Below, piece after piece: positions 7,536 to 16,439 of a stretch of 30,504 nucleotides of DNA. The translations under genes were made by a program, and so were the position numbers. How positions within the stretch are numbered: position 1 is the first letter of the stretch; each line of letters begins with the position of its first letter. The stretch spans positions 1-30,504 of the forward strand of contig JAOZOH010000030.1 of NCBI GenBank assembly GCA_029933365.1, written 5' to 3'. A model generated the notes under the pieces. It was not told where the DNA came from and ran no database searches. It saw nothing but the letters and a program-made list of their open reading frames with translations. This stretch comes from Desulfuromusa sp. GTDB lineage: Bacteria > Desulfobacterota > Desulfuromonadia > Desulfuromonadales > Geopsychrobacteraceae.

Positions 7536-8759
7536 ATGGATGGTAGAAAACATAATTATAATGCTTTTTTGTGGCATGCAACCTTTCTTGCTCTAACGAC
7601 TGCTTTCACAGAAGTTAATACTGTTCTTCCCTCTTTGATTGTTAACGTTGGTGGGGGAACGGTGCAGATTGGCTTGTTGACTGCCATCATGGTTGGGACT
7701 CCCATTATTGGACAGTTGCTATTTGCCAGTTATCTGCATATGCAACCGCGAAAACGTGGTTTTCTCCTTCTGGGAATTTGGTTACGGGTTGTCGCTTTAG
7801 CAATCGTTGCGCTGATTCTTTCCGCAACAGATATTATCTCTCCACAGGTTCTCATCTCCCTGGTTTTCCTTCTGATGTTTGTTTTTTCCCTTTCTGGCAC
7901 CTTTGCCGGAGTCTCTTATACGGATATTCTGGGAAAATCATTGGCTCTGGAACAACGTGGACAGTTTTTTGTCCGTCGGCAAATTCTTGCCAGCGGGGCT
8001 CTTCTTGTGTCTGCACCTATTTCACGCTGGGTTCTTGGCTCATTTGACTATCCGGATAATTATGTCTGGATGTTTGGGCTGGCAGCAGGTTTACTGTTCA
8101 TTGCATCGTTTGGTTTTTGGGCCATCAGGGAACCTGAAGTCCAACCGGCAGCCTCTGCCCATTCCTTCCTGAAAGTGTTGACTGCGATCCCGCAACATCT
8201 TCGCGATAATCCGTCATTGCGTCATTATATTCTGTTGGTCAATCTGACCGGTTTTGGTTTAACACTGATGCCATTTTATGTTGCTTATGCCAGTAAGCAC
8301 TATGGATTAAGTGGTGAGCAGATTGGCAATTATTTGATGGTGCAGATTGTTGGTATGTTGCTGTCCAGCATTGTTTGGGGCAAGTTGATAACGCGATTTG
8401 GATTCCGGGGGGTGGTGCGTGGCTATGTTCTGTGTGGAACCCTGTTGCCAGTTCTGGTTCTGTCTTTCTCCGGGCTTCCCCTCCCCATTTTTTTATCGGT
8501 ATTCTTTCTTATGGGTGTTTCAATTTCTGCCAGAAAGATTGCTTTTGAGGGTTTGCTGATTGAGATCACTACCGATGTAAACCGTGCTTTACATAATGGA
8601 ATTGTTGGTGCCACCAGTTTGACAACAGCTCTGTTTCCATTGGTTGCTGGCGGACTGATTTTGTGGGTTGGTTACCTCCCGGTGTTTTTACTTGTTTCCA
8701 TTCTTGTTGCCAGTGCCTGGTTTACGGTTTCTGGAATTGTTTCTAGCTCTCATGTTTAG
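7536..8759 (+). CDS. MFS transporter, substrate unknown
   Basis: A 407-aa integral inner membrane protein with about 12 hydrophobic segments in two halves, split by a charged loop near residues 205-220. Hydrophobic segments with short basic loops (MQPRKRG near residue 68, KLITRFGFRGVVRGY near 290) fit the major facilitator superfamily. The second motif resembles the loop 2/3 or 8/9 signature of the family. No neighbour points to a substrate: a putative sRNA lies upstream and a large inverted repeat downstream. No convincing Shine-Dalgarno sequence was seen; TTTTTTTGAAAG lies just upstream, so the start is uncertain. Confidence 0.75.
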   Translation: MDGRKHNYNAFLWHATFLALTTAFTEVNTVLPSLIVNVGGGTVQIGLLTAIMVGTPIIGQLLFASYLHMQPRKRGFLLLGIWLRVVALAIVALILSATDIISPQVLISLVFLLMFVFSLSGTFAGVSYTDILGKSLALEQRGQFFVRRQILASGALLVSAPISRWVLGSFDYPDNYVWMFGLAAGLLFIASFGFWAIREPEVQPAASAHSFLKVLTAIPQHLRDNPSLRHYILLVNLTGFGLTLMPFYVAYASKHYGLSGEQIGNYLMVQIVGMLLSSIVWGKLITRFGFRGVVRGYVLCGTLLPVLVLSFSGLPLPIFLSVFFLMGVSISARKIAFEGLLIEITTDVNRALHNGIVGATSLTTALFPLVAGGLILWVGYLPVFLLVSILVASAWFTVSGIVSSSHV

Positions 8760-8822
8760 GCTGACCGGATCAGGTTGTTTATGTTATATCGGTAACTATT
8801 CAGCATAACTGTTAGTAAAGCC

Positions 8823-8918
8823 GGGACCGTCCCCAATTCATCGGGGGCTGTCCCAGCTGTTTACGGGCTATGAAACTGTGGTGGTTCGCGTCGCAAAAGC
8901 CTGGGACAGCCCCGCTTT
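8823..8918. repeat. Large GC-rich inverted repeat between MFS and exeA genes
   Basis: GGGGCTGTCCCAG (8844-8856) and CTGGGACAGCCCC (8901-8913) form perfect 13-bp arms around a 44-nt loop. A further arm, GGGAC and GTCCCC at 8823-8834, can pair with the left arm instead. GCTTTTTC follows the right arm, so it may end MFS transcription. The GGGAC(A)GCCCC pattern is of the kind seen in dispersed intergenic repeats. Only one copy is in this window. Confidence 0.6.
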
Positions 8919-8975
8919 TTCTGAATCGTTACAAACATTTGAAACTTTCATTTTTTTCAAAGATCTGCGCTGCCT

Positions 8976-9977
8976 ATGTATAAAGACTATTTTGGTCTCA
9001 AAGAAGATCCCTTCTCGATTGCACCTGATCCTCAGTTTCTCTACATGAGTGATCGCCATCGTGAGGCGCTGGCGCATTTGATCTACGGGATGAAAGCGGA
9101 CAGCGGCTTTGTCCTGTTGACCGGTGAAGTTGGCACAGGGAAAACCACTGTTTGTCGTTGTCTGCTGGGGCAGATCCCTGAAAATTCAGAAATTGCTTTC
9201 ATCCTTAATCCTAAGTTAAGCGTGGTTGAACTTCTGGCAACAATCTGTGATGAGTTAGGAATTAGTTACCCGCAGGGGAGTACGAGTATTAAAGTATTTA
9301 TCGATCAGATAAATATCTATCTTCTCGATGCACATAGCCAGGGGAAACAGACAGTTTTAATTATTGATGAAGCACAGAATCTAAGTGTTGATGTGTTGGA
9401 GCAGATTCGTCTACTGACTAATCTGGAAACCGATAAACGTAAACTACTCCAAGTGATCATGCTTGGTCAGCCAGAACTCAACCGGATATTGGATCGTTCA
9501 GATTTACGCCAACTGGCGCAACGCGTCACGGCACGTTACCACTTGGAACCTTTATCTCGGAATGAAATGGAAGGCTACCTGAATCATCGTTTGGCGGTCG
9601 CCGGGGTAGAACGCCCGCTTTTCCCGGTGAAGACAGTTAACAAGCTGTATCGCTTGACCGGGGGGGTGCCGCGCCTGATTAATTTGCTTTGTGACCGTGC
9701 CTTATTGGGGGCCTACGTCAAAGGGTTGAATGTTGTAAGTCCTGCGTTGCTGACAGCGGCCGCCAGCGAAGTGTTTGGGAAAACTGGCTCCAACCGAGAG
9801 GAAAAAGACAATCTTTGGCAATGGTTATTGATAGCGTTGTTGAGTCTGATCCTGGTGATAGGTGTTTATTTCTTAATATTATTGGTTAACCAACCAGTTC
9901 CGGAAAAGGTTGCCGAGACACAGAAGCCGATCAAGAAAATTGAATCGATTTCTTTGGAAACTGCGAAACAAAAATGA
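8976..9977 (+). CDS. ExeA/GspA-like AAA ATPase of type II secretion
   Basis: A 333-aa ATPase with one C-terminal transmembrane segment. Walker A is GEVGTGKTT (residues 50-58) and Walker B is TVLIIDEAQ (D131/E132). The N terminus MYKDYFGLKEDPFSIAPDP is typical of ExeA/MshM proteins. The TM is at about 281-304 and is followed by a short charged periplasmic tail. Family members use ATP to help place the secretin or pilus base in the envelope, with a GspB partner. A gspB-like gene follows 20 bp downstream, which supports the assignment. This tail is short; longer ExeA proteins carry a peptidoglycan-binding domain there. The other type II secretion genes are not in the window. Confidence 0.85.
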   Translation: MYKDYFGLKEDPFSIAPDPQFLYMSDRHREALAHLIYGMKADSGFVLLTGEVGTGKTTVCRCLLGQIPENSEIAFILNPKLSVVELLATICDELGISYPQGSTSIKVFIDQINIYLLDAHSQGKQTVLIIDEAQNLSVDVLEQIRLLTNLETDKRKLLQVIMLGQPELNRILDRSDLRQLAQRVTARYHLEPLSRNEMEGYLNHRLAVAGVERPLFPVKTVNKLYRLTGGVPRLINLLCDRALLGAYVKGLNVVSPALLTAAASEVFGKTGSNREEKDNLWQWLLIALLSLILVIGVYFLILLVNQPVPEKVAETQKPIKKIESISLETAKQK

Positions 9978-9997
9978 ATGATAATGGATAACAAACG

Positions 9998-10603
9998 ATG
10001 TCGTTTATTCTTGAAGCACTAAAAAAATCGGAAAATAAACATAGAAGAAATGGGCGTCAAAATCCACGTACCATTCATGAACCTATGCCACGTAACAAGG
10101 GAAGATCGCGTTTCAGGATCTTTGGGATATTGCTGCTACTGACTGTTAATGCTGCTTTTTTACTCTGGTTTTTTACCCCCTGGCAAAAGTCGCCAGCGCT
10201 ACAATCAACAGAAGTGTTATCAACGGATACGCAGCAGATGAAAATCACTTCCCCTCCTTCTCAAGTCATTGTTCCTGCAGAACAGAGTCATGTTGCTCCA
10301 AAACCTGTTAAACCCAAAAAGCAACCAGCAGTGCAAGCACTTCCGGTTCCGCGTAACGACAAGCAAGTTTACAGTTTTGGACAACTCCCGGTTTCGATCC
10401 AAAAGAAAATTCCCCCGTTGCAGATGTCGTTGCATGCTTATAATCGCGCTGATGGCAGTGCCAGTCTGGTGCAGCTGAATGATCGGATTATGCGTGAAGG
10501 AGATGCAATTAACGACAACATTCTTTTGGAAAAAATTACGGCTGATGGCGCTGTTTTGCGCTACGATGGGTATCTCTTTTTATTGCCACGCCGGGGGAAT
10601 TAA
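9998..10603 (+). CDS. GspB/ExeB-like type II secretion accessory protein
   Basis: A 201-aa single-pass inner membrane protein. It begins MSFILEALKKSENK, the usual GspB start. It has a basic segment, a TM at about residues 38-59, a Pro/Lys-rich linker (about 85-120) and a C-terminal GspB/PulB domain. That domain has the pattern REGDAINDNILLEKI followed by GAVLRYDGYLFLLPR. It works with the ExeA-like ATPase just upstream to load the secretin. No strong Shine-Dalgarno sequence precedes the start; the gene is 20 bp from its partner and probably in one transcript. Confidence 0.82.
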   Translation: MSFILEALKKSENKHRRNGRQNPRTIHEPMPRNKGRSRFRIFGILLLLTVNAAFLLWFFTPWQKSPALQSTEVLSTDTQQMKITSPPSQVIVPAEQSHVAPKPVKPKKQPAVQALPVPRNDKQVYSFGQLPVSIQKKIPPLQMSLHAYNRADGSASLVQLNDRIMREGDAINDNILLEKITADGAVLRYDGYLFLLPRRGN

Positions 10604-10623
10604 ATCATTGCGGGTTTATTCCC

Positions 10624-10705
10624 CGCCCCTTTGGGGCGAAAGCTGGCTGATAGCCAGCGATGAACCTGCGAAGTTAATACCCCGCTGCTTGCGGCGGGGT
10701 GCTTT
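10624..10705. terminator. Three consecutive hairpins between convergent genes
   Basis: Hairpin 1 is CGCCCC/GGGGCG (10624-10638, TTT loop). Hairpin 2 is GCTGGCT/AGCCAGC (10642-10658, GAT loop). Hairpin 3 is ACCCCGC/GCGGGGT (10679-10700) followed by a T-rich stretch. The third is a likely terminator for gspB. The set could also stop transcription of the oxoprolinase gene arriving from the other side. Confidence 0.6.
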
Positions 10706-10734
10706 ATTGTTACGTGGTGCTAGTACCTAATCTT

Positions 10735-13700
10735 TTAGCTGTCCGGCGAACCAAAACCGCCACCTCCCGGTGTTTTTATGATCACTGCATCACCGGCAGC
10801 GACCTGAACCTCATCATTCCCTTTCAGTAAGATTATGGTTCCGTCAGCGCGCACTAAGCTGTTTTCTCCACGTTGGCCTGCATGTCCTCCGTCCAGCCCA
10901 TAAGGTTCGGTTTCCCGGTGATTACTCAATAGAGTCGCGGTCATCGGTTCCAGGAAGCTCAGCTTTCGTATCACTCCATCGCCGCCGCTATAATGGCCTG
11001 CTCCCCCCGAGCCCTGACGCAGTGCAAAGGAATCGACACGCACAGGGAAGCGCCATTCAAGAACTTCGGGGTCGGTCATGCGGGTGTTGGTCATATGTGA
11101 GTGGACACCACTGGTTCCAGGATGATCCGGCCCGGCGCCGGTGCCGCCACAGATCGTTTCGTAATTCTGGTAAGTTTCGTTGCCATAGACAAAATTATTC
11201 ATGGTTCCCTGCGAGGAGGCCAAGACTCCGAGTGCACCGAACAGACAGTCGGTGACGGCCTGGGAAACTTCAGTATTGCCCGAGATCACCGCAGCTGGAT
11301 ATTCTGGGCTGAGCATGGTTTTCGTCGGAATATGAATTTTTAAGGGTTTGAAACAGCCTTCATTGAGAGGAATCTCATCTCCGACCAAGGTGCGGAAAAC
11401 ATAGAGAACGGCAGCTTTACAGACCGCAGTTGGAGCGTTGTAGTTGCCCTGTTGCTGCGGCGAAGTGCCTGAAAAATCGAGGCTGGCTTCGCGGTTTTTC
11501 CGATCAACATCAATTTTAACCTGAATTTTCCGGTTCCCGTCCATGGAATAAGTGAAGGCGCAATCATGCAGCCGGTCAATGACGCGGCGTACCGATTCTT
11601 CCGCGTTATCCTGAACATGTCCCATGTAGGCTTGCACCACATCAAGGCCGAAATGATCGATCATTTTTAACAGTTCTTGTTGTCCGGTTTCATTGGCTGC
11701 AATTTGAGCTGCTAGATCCGCCATGTTTTGGTCGATATTTCGGCAAGGATAGGTCCCTGAACTTAGCAGCTGCCGCGTTTCCTGTTCGCGCAATACGCCA
11801 TTTTCGACTAGAAGGAAATTGTCGATTAATACTCCCTCTTCATCGATATGTGTCGAGTCGGGTGGTGAAGAACCGGGTGTCCGGCCACCGATGTCGGCAT
11901 GATGACCGCGTGCGCCGAGATAAAAGAGAACATCCTTCCCGGAGTTATCAAAGACCGGAGTAATCACCGTGACATCGGGGAGGTGGGTTCCACCGTTGTA
12001 GGGGGCGTTGAGCATATAGACATGCCCGGGACGCATGGTCCCCTGGTTATCACGGATAACCGTTTTGATCGATTCACCCATCGAGCCCAGGTGAACCGGC
12101 ACATGAGGCGCATTGGCCACTAGTTGTCCTGCGGCGTTAAAGATCGCGCATGAGAAATCCAGCCGTTCCTTGATATTGATCGAATAAGCCGTTTTAGCCA
12201 AGGTTGTTCCCATTTGCTCGGCAATCGACATAAAAAGGTTGTTAAATACTTCAAGCATGACCGGATCGACGTGAGTTCCGATCGCTTCGCTATGGGGACG
12301 AGGCTCATGCCGGGTGAGAATAAGGTGATTGCGTCGATTAAGTGTGGCTTTCCACCCTTTTTCTATAACGATTGTACCGATCTCCTCGGTCATAATCGCA
12401 GGACCCATGACTTCGTGTCCCGGTTTCAGGTTCTCGCGTTTATAAAGAGGGGTTTCCAGGCTTTCTCCTTGACTGTAAAGCCTGATCAGGTCATCTGGTT
12501 GCAGCTGGGTGCCTTGCTGTTCTTCTAAAAGTTGTTCGTCCGTCATAGTTTCGGTTGCTCCGATTCCTTCCACGGAAACCGCCTCAATCACCAGTTGGCG
12601 CCCGGAAACGATAAAGCCGAACTGGCGCCGATGGGCCGACTCGAAATGCTCCAGCATCTGCTGCTCAGATCCGGCATCGACTTCCAGAGAGGTATCGGTT
12701 CCCTGATAGCGCAGATGAGCTCTGATCCGGATCGTAATGTTTTCAGTCGCAACCCCCTGAGAAATAATCTCTTGGCGAACGTTTTCGCTACATTCTGCTG
12801 CTGAGGTACGAACAATTTCACTTGCGTTGTCGGTAAAGGTTTTTTCCACCTGAACTTTACGCAGGCTGCGAACCTCGGCCAACCCCATGCCGTAAGCCGA
12901 CAGCACCCCGGCAAAAGGATGGAGGAATATCTGGTTCATACCCAGGGCATCAGCTACCAGACAGGCATGTTGACCTCCAGCCCCACCGAAGCAGTTGAGG
13001 GTGTATTCGGTTACATCATAACCCCGCTGAACAGAGATTTCTTTGATGGCGTTGGCCATATTGGTGACCGCAATGCGGAGAAATCCTTCGGCCACTTCTT
13101 CTGCTGTTTGTTGCGGTCGCCCGGTTGCGCTGGCAATTTGTTGGGCCAGCTTCTCAAACTTTTGCGTAACAATGCTGGCATCCAGAGGTTGATTGGCCTG
13201 AGGGCCGAAGACATGAGGAAAGTGCTGAGGTTGGATCTTGCCCAGCATCACATTGCAGTCAGTGACAGTCAGCGGGCCACCGCGCAGATAACAGGCCGGG
13301 CCCGGGTTAGCACCAGCGGACTCAGGGCCGACGCGAAAACGTGATCCGTCAAAGTGCAGAATCGACCCACCCCCGGCGGCGACGGTGTGAATTTTCATCA
13401 TTGGCGCCTGCATCCGCACTCCGGCAACAACGGTATCGAAACTACGTTCGAACTCTCCATCATAGTGGGCGACATCGGTTGAGGTTCCCCCCATGTCAAA
13501 ACCGATGATTTTGTTATAACCATCCATGGCTGCAGTCCGCACCATGCCGACCACACCTCCGGCTGGCCCGGAGAGTATGGCATCTTTGCCCTGAAAGAGA
13601 CGGGCATCGGTCAGGCCGCCATTGGATTGCATGAACATCAGGTTTGGGCTCTCACCCAGTTGATCGGCGATCTGATCAACGTAGCGTCTTAAAATGGGCG

Positions 13701-14343
13701 ACAAATAAGCGTCGACGACGGTCGTGTCACCACGTGATACGAGTTTCATCAACGGACTGACGTCACTGCTGAGAGAAATTTGGCTGAAGCCGATATCTTT
13801 GGCGATCGATGCGACCTGGCGTTCGTGTGCCGGGTTCTTGTACCCATGGATGAACGCTATTGCTACTGCCCTGATGCCATGCCCGTAGGCCTGCAACAAC
13901 CCTTCACGGACTGCATCGGGATCAAGGTGCTGGAGAATTTCCCCGTGCGCATCCAAGCGTTCATCGACTTCGAGAACCTCTTCGTAGAGCAGTTCTGGGA
14001 GCACGATATTCAGGTCAAACAACTTTGGTCTAGCTTGGTAGCCGATACGTAGCGCGTTGCCGAAGCCTGTTGTGGTGACATAAAGGGTTCGATCTCCCTG
14101 TCGTTCCAGAAGCGCATTAGTCGCTACTGTTGTCCCCATCTTGACATGCTCTACCGCATCCATGGGAACCGTTTCGTCTGCGGCAAGTCCTAGCAGTTCG
14201 CGGATGCCGTGCACTGCGGCGTCTTTGTAACATTCCGGGTTCTCAGAAAGCAGTTTGTGAGTAATTAGGGTGCCGTCCGGCTGTTTGGCGACGATGTCAG
14301 TAAAGGTGCCTCCACGGTCGATCCAAATTTGCCATTTGCTCAT
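10735..14343 (-). CDS. 5-oxoprolinase / hydantoinase, HyuA-HyuB fusion
   Basis: A 1202-aa cytoplasmic enzyme matching ATP-dependent 5-oxoprolinase, which opens 5-oxoproline to glutamate. The N-terminal half is HyuA-like, with ATP-binding DRGGTFTD at residues 9-16 and [12 protein letters not shown] near residue 280. The C-terminal half from about residue 700 ([20 protein letters not shown] onward) is HyuB-like, with [14 protein letters not shown] and [13 protein letters not shown]. The length fits the fused bacterial and eukaryotic oxoprolinases rather than separate HyuA and HyuB. The start ATG has AGGAG 9 nt upstream. The gene diverges from a TRAP transporter and shares its promoter region, so import and hydrolysis of the same compound are likely. 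N-methylhydantoinase or another cyclic amide hydrolase cannot be excluded. Confidence 0.85.
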   Translation of the reverse strand: MSKWQIWIDRGGTFTDIVAKQPDGTLITHKLLSENPECYKDAAVHGIRELLGLAADETVPMDAVEHVKMGTTVATNALLERQGDRTLYVTTTGFGNALRIGYQARPKLFDLNIVLPELLYEEVLEVDERLDAHGEILQHLDPDAVREGLLQAYGHGIRAVAIAFIHGYKNPAHERQVASIAKDIGFSQISLSSDVSPLMKLVSRGDTTVVDAYLSPILRRYVDQIADQLGESPNLMFMQSNGGLTDARLFQGKDAILSGPAGGVVGMVRTAAMDGYNKIIGFDMGGTSTDVAHYDGEFERSFDTVVAGVRMQAPMMKIHTVAAGGGSILHFDGSRFRVGPESAGANPGPACYLRGGPLTVTDCNVMLGKIQPQHFPHVFGPQANQPLDASIVTQKFEKLAQQIASATGRPQQTAEEVAEGFLRIAVTNMANAIKEISVQRGYDVTEYTLNCFGGAGGQHACLVADALGMNQIFLHPFAGVLSAYGMGLAEVRSLRKVQVEKTFTDNASEIVRTSAAECSENVRQEIISQGVATENITIRIRAHLRYQGTDTSLEVDAGSEQQMLEHFESAHRRQFGFIVSGRQLVIEAVSVEGIGATETMTDEQLLEEQQGTQLQPDDLIRLYSQGESLETPLYKRENLKPGHEVMGPAIMTEEIGTIVIEKGWKATLNRRNHLILTRHEPRPHSEAIGTHVDPVMLEVFNNLFMSIAEQMGTTLAKTAYSINIKERLDFSCAIFNAAGQLVANAPHVPVHLGSMGESIKTVIRDNQGTMRPGHVYMLNAPYNGGTHLPDVTVITPVFDNSGKDVLFYLGARGHHADIGGRTPGSSPPDSTHIDEEGVLIDNFLLVENGVLREQETRQLLSSGTYPCRNIDQNMADLAAQIAANETGQQELLKMIDHFGLDVVQAYMGHVQDNAEESVRRVIDRLHDCAFTYSMDGNRKIQVKIDVDRKNREASLDFSGTSPQQQGNYNAPTAVCKAAVLYVFRTLVGDEIPLNEGCFKPLKIHIPTKTMLSPEYPAAVISGNTEVSQAVTDCLFGALGVLASSQGTMNNFVYGNETYQNYETICGGTGAGPDHPGTSGVHSHMTNTRMTDPEVLEWRFPVRVDSFALRQGSGGAGHYSGGDGVIRKLSFLEPMTATLLSNHRETEPYGLDGGHAGQRGENSLVRADGTIILLKGNDEVQVAAGDAVIIKTPGGGGFGSPDS

Positions 14344-14432
14344 AAGTGTCTACTCCTAGCGGTTCTTAAGTTCCCCGGTTAATCCACTTTGGGCTGTCGT
14401 GATGCTGCTATTCAGGGCTGAAATCAAACACT

Positions 14433-14438
14433 ATTATA
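14433..14438 (-). promoter_or_regulatory. Candidate -10 box of the oxoprolinase gene
   Basis: On the minus strand these bases read TATAAT, about 90 bp before the start codon. The matching -35 region (17 bp away) is poor, TATCAA, and falls inside the palindrome at 14451-14475. A regulator bound there would block or assist the polymerase. Confidence 0.5.
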
Positions 14439-14450
14439 ATAACATTGATT

Positions 14451-14475
14451 TTATGTTGATATTTTATCAACATAA
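14451..14475. promoter_or_regulatory. Perfect 25-bp palindrome, predicted operator for the oxoprolinase/TRAP genes
   Basis: TTATGTTGATA, TTT, TATCAACATAA: two perfect 11-bp arms. It lies between divergent genes and overlaps the -35 region of the minus-strand promoter. The MarR-like regulator at 17750-18271, at the end of the same gene set, is the natural candidate to bind it. This is inference from position and symmetry. Confidence 0.65.
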
Positions 14476-14651
14476 TGTGATAGTGTCAGTTGAGGGGCTA
14501 AATGTCAATGGTCGATTGTTGTCTGATGTTACGAGGGTTCATGCGAGTTGTTTCTATTTAAAAAAGAGTTAGACTTGATAGAGCTTCACCGTGCTGATTA
14601 ATATCCTGCCGTTAAACAGGCAGCTAACCTAGAGAGAAAAGGAGAGAAAGG

Positions 14652-15635
14652 ATGAGAAGATTAGGACGCGGATTCTTGCTTACATGTGCCAGCTTGGCCT
14701 GCATTTTCAGTTTTGCCGCTACGGGTATGGCAACAACCTGGGATATGCCGACCCCTTACCCAGACAAAACCTTCCACACGCAAAATATCAGTCAATTTGC
14801 TAAGGATGTCGAGGCAGCGACACATGGCGCGCTGAAGATCAAGCTTCACACTGCCGGATCTTTATTCAAGCACCCTGAAATAAAAAACGCTATTCGAGGC
14901 GGTCAAGTCCCTATCGGTGAGTTTTTCCTCTCGCTGTTGACCAATGAACATGCTGCTTTCGGGGCCGATTCCCAACCGTTTCTGGCGACCAATTATGCTG
15001 ATGCTGAAAAACTCTGGGCGGCTCAAAAGCCGGTTATTACCAAATTACTTGATAAACAGGGATTGATGCCGTTGTTCTCCGTTCCGTGGCCACCACAGGG
15101 GCTTTATACCAAAAAAGCTATCAATACAGTTGATGATCTCAAGGGTATCAAGTTCAGAGCCTATAATGCTACTTTGGAAAAATTTGCCAATCTCGTTGGT
15201 GCTGCACCGACTCAGGTCGAGGTTCCCGATATTCCACAAGCTTTTGCGACCGGACGGGTTGCGGCAATGATTACTTCTCCGTCAACTGGAGCGAACTCCA
15301 AGGCCTGGGATTTCATCACAACCTATACGGATATTCAAGCCTGGCTGCCGAAAAATATCGTCGTCGTCAACAAGCGGGCATTCCGTAAGCTTGACCAGCA
15401 GACAAAAGATGCAGTCATGGCAGCCGCCGCCGCTGCTGAACTGCGTGGCTGGGAGATGAGCAAGAAAGAAACGGCTACAAAAACAGCAATTCTCAGAGAC
15501 AACGGCGTCAAGATTGTCACCCCAAGCGCAGAGCTGATGGACGGATTGAAAAAGGTCGGTGCCGAGATGCTTAAGGATTGGGAAAAGGCCGCTGGCAGTG
15601 AAGGGGCAACCCTGCTCAAGGATTATCGGAACTAA
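14652..15635 (+). CDS. TRAP transporter substrate-binding protein, DctP family
   Basis: A 327-aa periplasmic binding protein. A signal peptide ends near residues 26-28 (ATGMATTWDMP). DctP features follow: a helix-strand pattern, IKLHTAGSLFKHPEI, the hinge segment DLKGIKFRAYN and the later VVVNKRAFRKLD. It captures substrate for the DctQ-DctM membrane proteins encoded downstream. The divergent oxoprolinase suggests 5-oxoproline or a similar cyclic amide as the ligand, although most DctP proteins bind carboxylates. GGAG lies 8-11 nt before the ATG. A mobile repeat has inserted just past its stop codon, between it and dctQ. Confidence 0.88.
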   Translation: MRRLGRGFLLTCASLACIFSFAATGMATTWDMPTPYPDKTFHTQNISQFAKDVEAATHGALKIKLHTAGSLFKHPEIKNAIRGGQVPIGEFFLSLLTNEHAAFGADSQPFLATNYADAEKLWAAQKPVITKLLDKQGLMPLFSVPWPPQGLYTKKAINTVDDLKGIKFRAYNATLEKFANLVGAAPTQVEVPDIPQAFATGRVAAMITSPSTGANSKAWDFITTYTDIQAWLPKNIVVVNKRAFRKLDQQTKDAVMAAAAAAELRGWEMSKKETATKTAILRDNGVKIVTPSAELMDGLKKVGAEMLKDWEKAAGSEGATLLKDYRN

Positions 15636-15646
15636 AAGACAATGTT

Positions 15647-15795
15647 AATGCACTCGCAAAAATGAATAAGATGGCTAAGCAAAAATTCGCACCACAAGGC
15701 GTAGTGGTTTTTCGAGGATGAAGGCATACATATTGTATGTCGAGGTCTCGAAAAACTGCTGCAACACCGTGGAGCGGACTTTTTGCGACGCCATT
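15647..15795 (-). mobile_element. Miniature inverted-repeat element, copy B (149 bp), inverted relative to copy A
   Basis: The ends are AATGCACTCGCAAAAA (15647-15662) and TTTTTGCGACGCCATT (15780-15795), the terminal inverted repeat of copy A in the other orientation. AATGTT is duplicated directly at 15641-15646 and 15796-15801. The inner stem GTTTTTCGAG (15707-15716) pairs with CTCGAAAAAC (15747-15756). Compared with copy A, both strands of one base pair changed (A-T to G-C), so pairing is kept. The outer duplications differ from those of copy A, which shows separate insertions. It lies between dctP and dctQ. Confidence 0.85.
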
Positions 15796-15820
15796 AATGT
15801 TGTTTTTTTTGACCCACAGG

Positions 15821-15847
15821 CAGGCGGCGCACTTAGTGTGCCGCCTG
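15821..15847 (+). promoter_or_regulatory. Stable intercistronic hairpin between dctP and dctQ
   Basis: CAGGCGGCGCAC (15821-15832) pairs with GTGTGCCGCCTG (15836-15847) through 12 pairs with one G-T, around a TTA loop. No T run follows on the plus strand, so it is not a plain terminator. Such stems between a binding protein gene and its permease genes often protect the upstream mRNA, giving more DctP than DctQM. Confidence 0.55.
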
Positions 15848-15868
15848 CACGGATTTCTGAATAAAATT

Positions 15869-16426
15869 ATGGACGCTGAAAACGCACCTTCAACCCGATT
15901 TCGACAGGCTCTCAACCGCCTTTATTTGATGAGTGGCTTGCTTGCTGCCACTTTTATCGCCATGATTTTCCTGTTGGTGTTGGGTCAGGTCAGTCTCAAT
16001 GCTATCGATCGTATCAGTGGGTTGCTGATGGGTTCGGCGATTGGGCTGACCATTCCATCTTATGCTGATTTCACAGGTTTTTTTCTGGCGGCGGCTTCTT
16101 TTCTGGCGCTTGCTTATACGTTACGCCAAGGAGAACATATTCGCGTTACTCTGTTTTTGTCACATCTCAGTGATCGTGTGCGGCGTTGGTTTGAGATCTG
16201 GTGTCTGGCAGCAACCTCTGCTTTGACCCTTTATTTTACCTGGTACACCCTTTTGCTGGTGCGTGAGTCGTATAGTTATCATGATCTTTCTTCGGGCATG
16301 ATTGCCGTTCCGATCTGGATTCCACAGTTGGCAATGTTTCTGGGGCTGCTGGTTCTTGCAATTGCCCTGCTGGATAGCTTTTTTATGACACTGTTTGGGT
16401 ATTCGACAGTGAGCAAAGAGAGTTAA
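15869..16426 (+). CDS. TRAP transporter small permease, DctQ family
   Basis: A 185-aa membrane protein with four hydrophobic segments, as in DctQ. It has the family-like RQGEHIRVTLFLSHLSDRVRRWFE stretch between TM2 and TM3. It pairs with DctM to form the membrane part. The frame is open further upstream into the mobile repeat, but those residues do not look like DctQ, so the ATG at 15869 (MDAENAPSTRF) is taken as the start. No clear ribosome site precedes it, so the start is uncertain. Confidence 0.8.
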   Translation: MDAENAPSTRFRQALNRLYLMSGLLAATFIAMIFLLVLGQVSLNAIDRISGLLMGSAIGLTIPSYADFTGFFLAAASFLALAYTLRQGEHIRVTLFLSHLSDRVRRWFEIWCLAATSALTLYFTWYTLLLVRESYSYHDLSSGMIAVPIWIPQLAMFLGLLVLAIALLDSFFMTLFGYSTVSKES

Positions 16427-16439
16427 GGGAGTGTAATGC

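Larger units (their letters stand above)
14344..14651. other. 308-bp divergent promoter region, oxoprolinase / TRAP transporter
   Basis: It separates the oxoprolinase gene (minus) from dctP (plus). It holds a perfect palindrome and a TATAAT box for the minus strand, both listed separately. Near the dctP end, GGAGAGAAAGG lies directly before its ATG. No open reading frame of interest was seen. Confidence 0.7.

Noticed and set aside
8881..8900. GCGTCGCAAAA at 8888-8898 as a fourth end of the miniature element
   Set aside because: Only about 11 bases match the terminal repeat, with none of the adjoining sequence or a partner end. It lies in the loop of a different inverted repeat.
12919..13344. 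141-codon plus-strand frame inside the oxoprolinase gene
   Set aside because: It is a shadow frame of a well-conserved enzyme gene on the other strand.
15737..15868. Longer N terminus of DctQ
   Set aside because: The added residues are translated from mobile element copy B and the intercistronic stem, which are not coding elsewhere.
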